Shown piece after piece: positions 60,370 to 64,000 of a stretch of 64,000 bases of DNA (position 1 is its first letter; the number at the start of each line of letters is the position of its first letter). The stretch is from Labia minor (Eukaryota; Arthropoda; Insecta; Dermaptera; Spongiphoridae), in contig OY720349.1 of assembly GCA_963082975.1 (NCBI GenBank), positions 65,718,501-65,782,500 on the forward strand. The letters run 5' to 3'. The position numbers and the translations under genes are program-made. The notes under the pieces were generated by a model, which did not search any database, had not been told where the DNA came from, and was given only the letters and a program-made list of their open reading frames with translations.

Positions 60370-63300
60370 ATATATATTTATTAGGTATAAATATGTAAAT
60401 GTGTTTTCTAAAATCTCACCATCATTTCTTTTGAAATCTAAATATATCTAAGAATGTCTGTAACATATATATATATATAAATATATATATTTATATTATT
60501 ATTGCTCAACCCGAAAGTTCTTGTGTGTGTTTGCATCAACGACAGATATTATCTGTACTCATCACATATGTCGTTTCCATTCAATTATTCTAATACTTTA
60601 TCGTTATATTAGTAATGTAATAATATCTAAATTCTAATGAAAATAAATTTATGTATATAAAACATGTATATGCCTTGTAGTACTTGATTTGTTGTATACA
60701 ATTTCTAGTAGCAAACTAACTGTTATAAGTTTATAAATTATATGCTATATTAACATTTTATTAACTATCAAGATAAAAATAGTCCATGTATGAGATTTTA
60801 CTTAAGAGAAATTTGGAGTTGTAATATATAATTATTATATATACGTATAATACAAGTACCTATATTTTAATCATCATGATCCAAAAATATAGATAAATAT
60901 TTATACACAACGGTTTAAAACATACTAAATTTCTTTATGACATTTTTTCATCATTCAATTTCACTTAATTAAAATAACATCTATATTGTAGATTTTATTA
61001 GTGGGGGGATTAAGTATTTACCCAAGGGCACCATCATCTTGGACTAAGATCATCAAAATGTTCTTGGCTGTCCGTTATTCAAGTGGATTCATGTAATAAA
61101 ACAATATTATCTATAAATATTGAGAGAGGAATATAATAAAGTAAAAATTTAAAAGTATTATAGAATGTATGTAGCTTGTAATTTATAAAAATACCATTTA
61201 AAATACTTAAAACATTTTAAAAAGATACATTATTCATCAATATGAATATGATAAAAATGATAGATTTTTCCTATATTTAATTTATTTACTTTGATTTATA
61301 AATTGTATAAATTTTATTCAAAAGAAAATTAGAAAATAATAAAATCATGTTTAGGATAGATATAATTATTATCAACTATTTCACACTCTCACACATAAAC
61401 TGTTAATAAAAATATTAATTAATTGGTCTTTTTTAAAAATATAAATTAAAAACATGCTTAATGAAGGAATAACTCTTTATAATGGCACCTTTAAAAAAAC
61501 TATACGGAATCGGAAGTATAGCGTAGTTCAGAGAAATTTAATAGTTGTATAATGAGGACTAAAAAAGCCAACATGAATGTTAAAAATGAATTGTTTAGAA
61601 ATTTATAAATTTTGCTAGAGATCATATTATAGAAAAATCTATTTTACAATTAAATTTTTAATTCAATAAATCTAATAAAATATTTTTTCTTTATCTATTA
61701 GTTTTTCAAATTTAATTTATTTCAATTTCAATTGACTTTTAATTTAATTATTTACACCAGTTACTAATTACTCAAATAACTGTCATTTGGTCTTTTGATA
61801 TTTATTGAATTTATAGGAAATCAACAAATACTTGGAAAGAATTACAAAAAAAAAGGAAAAAAATATTAAATCCAGGAACAAATGACTATTGTCTTTTAAA
61901 ATTCCAAGACACTTCAAGTTTGTTTTTTTATAATTTCTTTTCTTTTTCAAACGGATCCTCTTTTAATAAAACATTCGCTTCACTGAACTTTTATATTTAT
62001 AACGGATATGTTTATTCGCTCGATTAATATAAAAGAATAGAAAATATTATTATTTATTTACTCTTTTCTTTTTTGTTTGTTTTTATTTTTATTATTTTAT
62101 TTCGTTTTAATTAATATTTTTTTCTAATCTGAATGTTTTAATTAAACGTATTTAATTAAATTCCAGTTTAATCTTATATAAAAAATAAGTATAATTATAA
62201 CAAAAATTCTCAAATAATTAAAAAAAAACACTTTTGTAGAGGCTGTCAATTATAAATAAATTCTATTTTATTTATTTAATTTCAATTAAAATTTAATACA
62301 TGTATGGAGAAATGATGTTGTTGATAAAGTCTATTTTTATTATTTGCTAATATAAAAAAAATCTATTCATAACAAATATCGGATATTTAAATATAAAATT
62401 TTTTCTAAAGATCCTCATTTATATGAATATATATAACATTAATTTAATTATTTTATTTTTTACATGATAAATCATATATATATATTATAAATAAATATAA
62501 TATATCAAATAAATAAATCAATTTTTTAAATTTATTTATTCATTTCAGGAAAATAATTTTTTTTAGTAATATAACTTAATCATTTTAAAAGTTTACTAAA
62601 TTAATTTATAAACCTGAAGAATTTTAAATCCTTTTTTATGAAAAATATCTCAAAAAATAAAAAATAAATTTTAAAGACAATACAATGTTTTATAAATAGA
62701 TGTATATACCAATACATAGGACATAGGATATTCTTTTAGTAAATACTGTTTATCATGTTTTTTATTTTATATAAGTTTTATTTTCCGTTTTATACAAACA
62801 TCATTCAGCTCAAGGCGAGTGAGTTGTTTTTTGCAAATTGTGCAATCCACTCGGATGCATTTATTGAAGGTAAAACATTCTTATCAAGAAGCCCTGCAAT
62901 TCAATGATGTTAGTAACTTTAATGCGGGTAAACCGCTTTAAAAGAGAAAGAGAGAGAGAGAGAGGCAATGAATAAAAAATCCAAATATTGATATATTAAT
63001 TATTATTATTATTATATTTAAATAATATATAATAAATACAGACTAGATATTAAATAAAATAAATAAATATTAACTTATATTATATTTGTATAAGTATTAG
63101 TTATTATATTCCAAAATATTAAAAAATCAAACCTTTGTATCTTTATATCTTTGTAAGAATTTTTACCTTTGTAAGGACACTATAATTTATATATATATAT
63201 ATTTATATAATCAAATTGTAGATTCACGATTATTTAAGGTTACAATCATTCTACTGAATGTACTGTCCTTCAAACTATAACGGTGTTTATTAAATATATT

Positions 63301-64000
63301 TATTGAAATTAATATTATCTCTTTTATTAAAATATCATAAAAGTAAACTTTTATTATTTTATATATTTCATCACATATATAAAATATATCATAATATATT
63401 TATTTAAACAAAATTTTCTTATCTTTTAAAGAAATAAAATATAATTTTTATATTTATCCTTTGGTTCTTTTGATAAAAATAAATTCATTATCCTTAGTTA
63501 TTTAGGAGGCCTTTAAATCAAGGTTATTATTATAAATATATAACCTATATAGAACAATAACTATTTAAATAGGTAATTGTTCTAGTTAAGTAAAGTATGA
63601 TTTTAAATAATAATAATGTCAAGAATAAATTCAATTTTTTTTAACTTAACAACTATTAGGATCGATAGGTATAAATAGTTGTAAATTCTAAGGATGTATA
63701 TTTTCAAAAAATAATTATTTAAATATTATCTACATTTCGTAAATAAAAAAATAATACTGATGAAATAAATAATCAAAAACTTTATATTTTATATTTTAAA
63801 CTTTATATTAATATTTAAATTATCATCTATATAATATTTATATTAATTATTTATTTAAATATCCTACATTTTATATATATATATATATTAAATAAAGAAA
63901 AATATTAATTAATTTTTTCTTATTCTCAGTAGAATATCATATTAATAACTAGTAATTGAATATATCTCATTAAAGTTATAATTTTTCCATGATGCGATAA
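60370..64000. other. Intron 2 or intergenic, AT-rich right flank
   Basis: Balanced patches at 61008-61085 and 62805-62945 (the latter with GCGGGTAAACCGC, a short palindromic hairpin, and a GA microsatellite at 62945-62966) show no acceptor-donor pair that would continue exon 2. No other element was recognised. Confidence 0.5.

Noticed and set aside
50174-64000. Search for exon 3 of the PPAY membrane protein
   Set aside because: Balanced patches at 52.6-52.8, 55.2, 61.0 and 62.8 kb were examined, but none has an acceptor, an open phase-0 frame and a donor together. The exon is probably outside the window.

Overview
This is AT-rich animal nuclear DNA, most likely from an insect. The evidence is GT-AG introns, short exons separated by long AT-rich introns, abundant microsatellites, and relics of hAT, mariner, RTE-like and jockey/R1-like elements plus a Ty3/gypsy LTR retrotransposon. 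No bacterial features, rRNA, tRNA or CRISPR array were seen. The insect order cannot be fixed from the sequence alone.

Host genes. (1) A first coding exon on the minus strand at 3973-4047 resembles the N-terminus of the bZIP factor CrebA (CREB3-like). Its remaining exons lie beyond the left edge. (2) A six-exon minus-strand gene at 9392-12693 was assembled by eye from splice sites. The exons join to exactly 374 codons including the stop. The protein is unrecognised, acidic and polar in the middle, and basic at the C-terminus. (3) A plus-strand gene has a 5' exon at about 29130-29483 and a second exon at 49958-50173, joined in phase 0 across a 20.5 kb intron. It encodes the start of a single-pass membrane protein with a PPAY motif. 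It should continue to the right of the window, so most of 29.5-64 kb is its introns.

Mobile DNA. 5.6-8.1 kb: a TIR element, a hAT-like element nested in a mariner relic, and an RTE-like 3' end. 13.9-16.3 kb: a complete but dead hAT with an 8-bp target duplication, nested in an RTE-like 3' end. 18.9-19.8 kb: a deleted mariner and a DDE transposase relic. 23.2-28.1 kb: a dense cluster with a fold-back repeat, two hAT MITEs with perfect 8-bp duplications, and a jockey/R1-like LINE split by later insertions. 34.4, 39.8, 44.8 and 45.9 kb: mariner, RTE-like and MITE insertions in the large intron. 51.2-52.1 kb: a hAT relic. 54.0-54.6 kb: a repeat carrying twin CRE palindromes. 55.3-55.9 kb: a long inverted repeat. 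56210-60369: a young, non-autonomous Ty3/gypsy-type element with essentially identical LTRs and an intact gag-protease ORF, whose RT and integrase are reduced to in-frame scraps.

The observations most worth following are the mosaic gag-protease element with its multiplied primer-binding site, the six-exon gene, and a pre-miRNA-like hairpin at 39360-39425 in the large intron. All family assignments rest on motifs read by eye; no database was searched.
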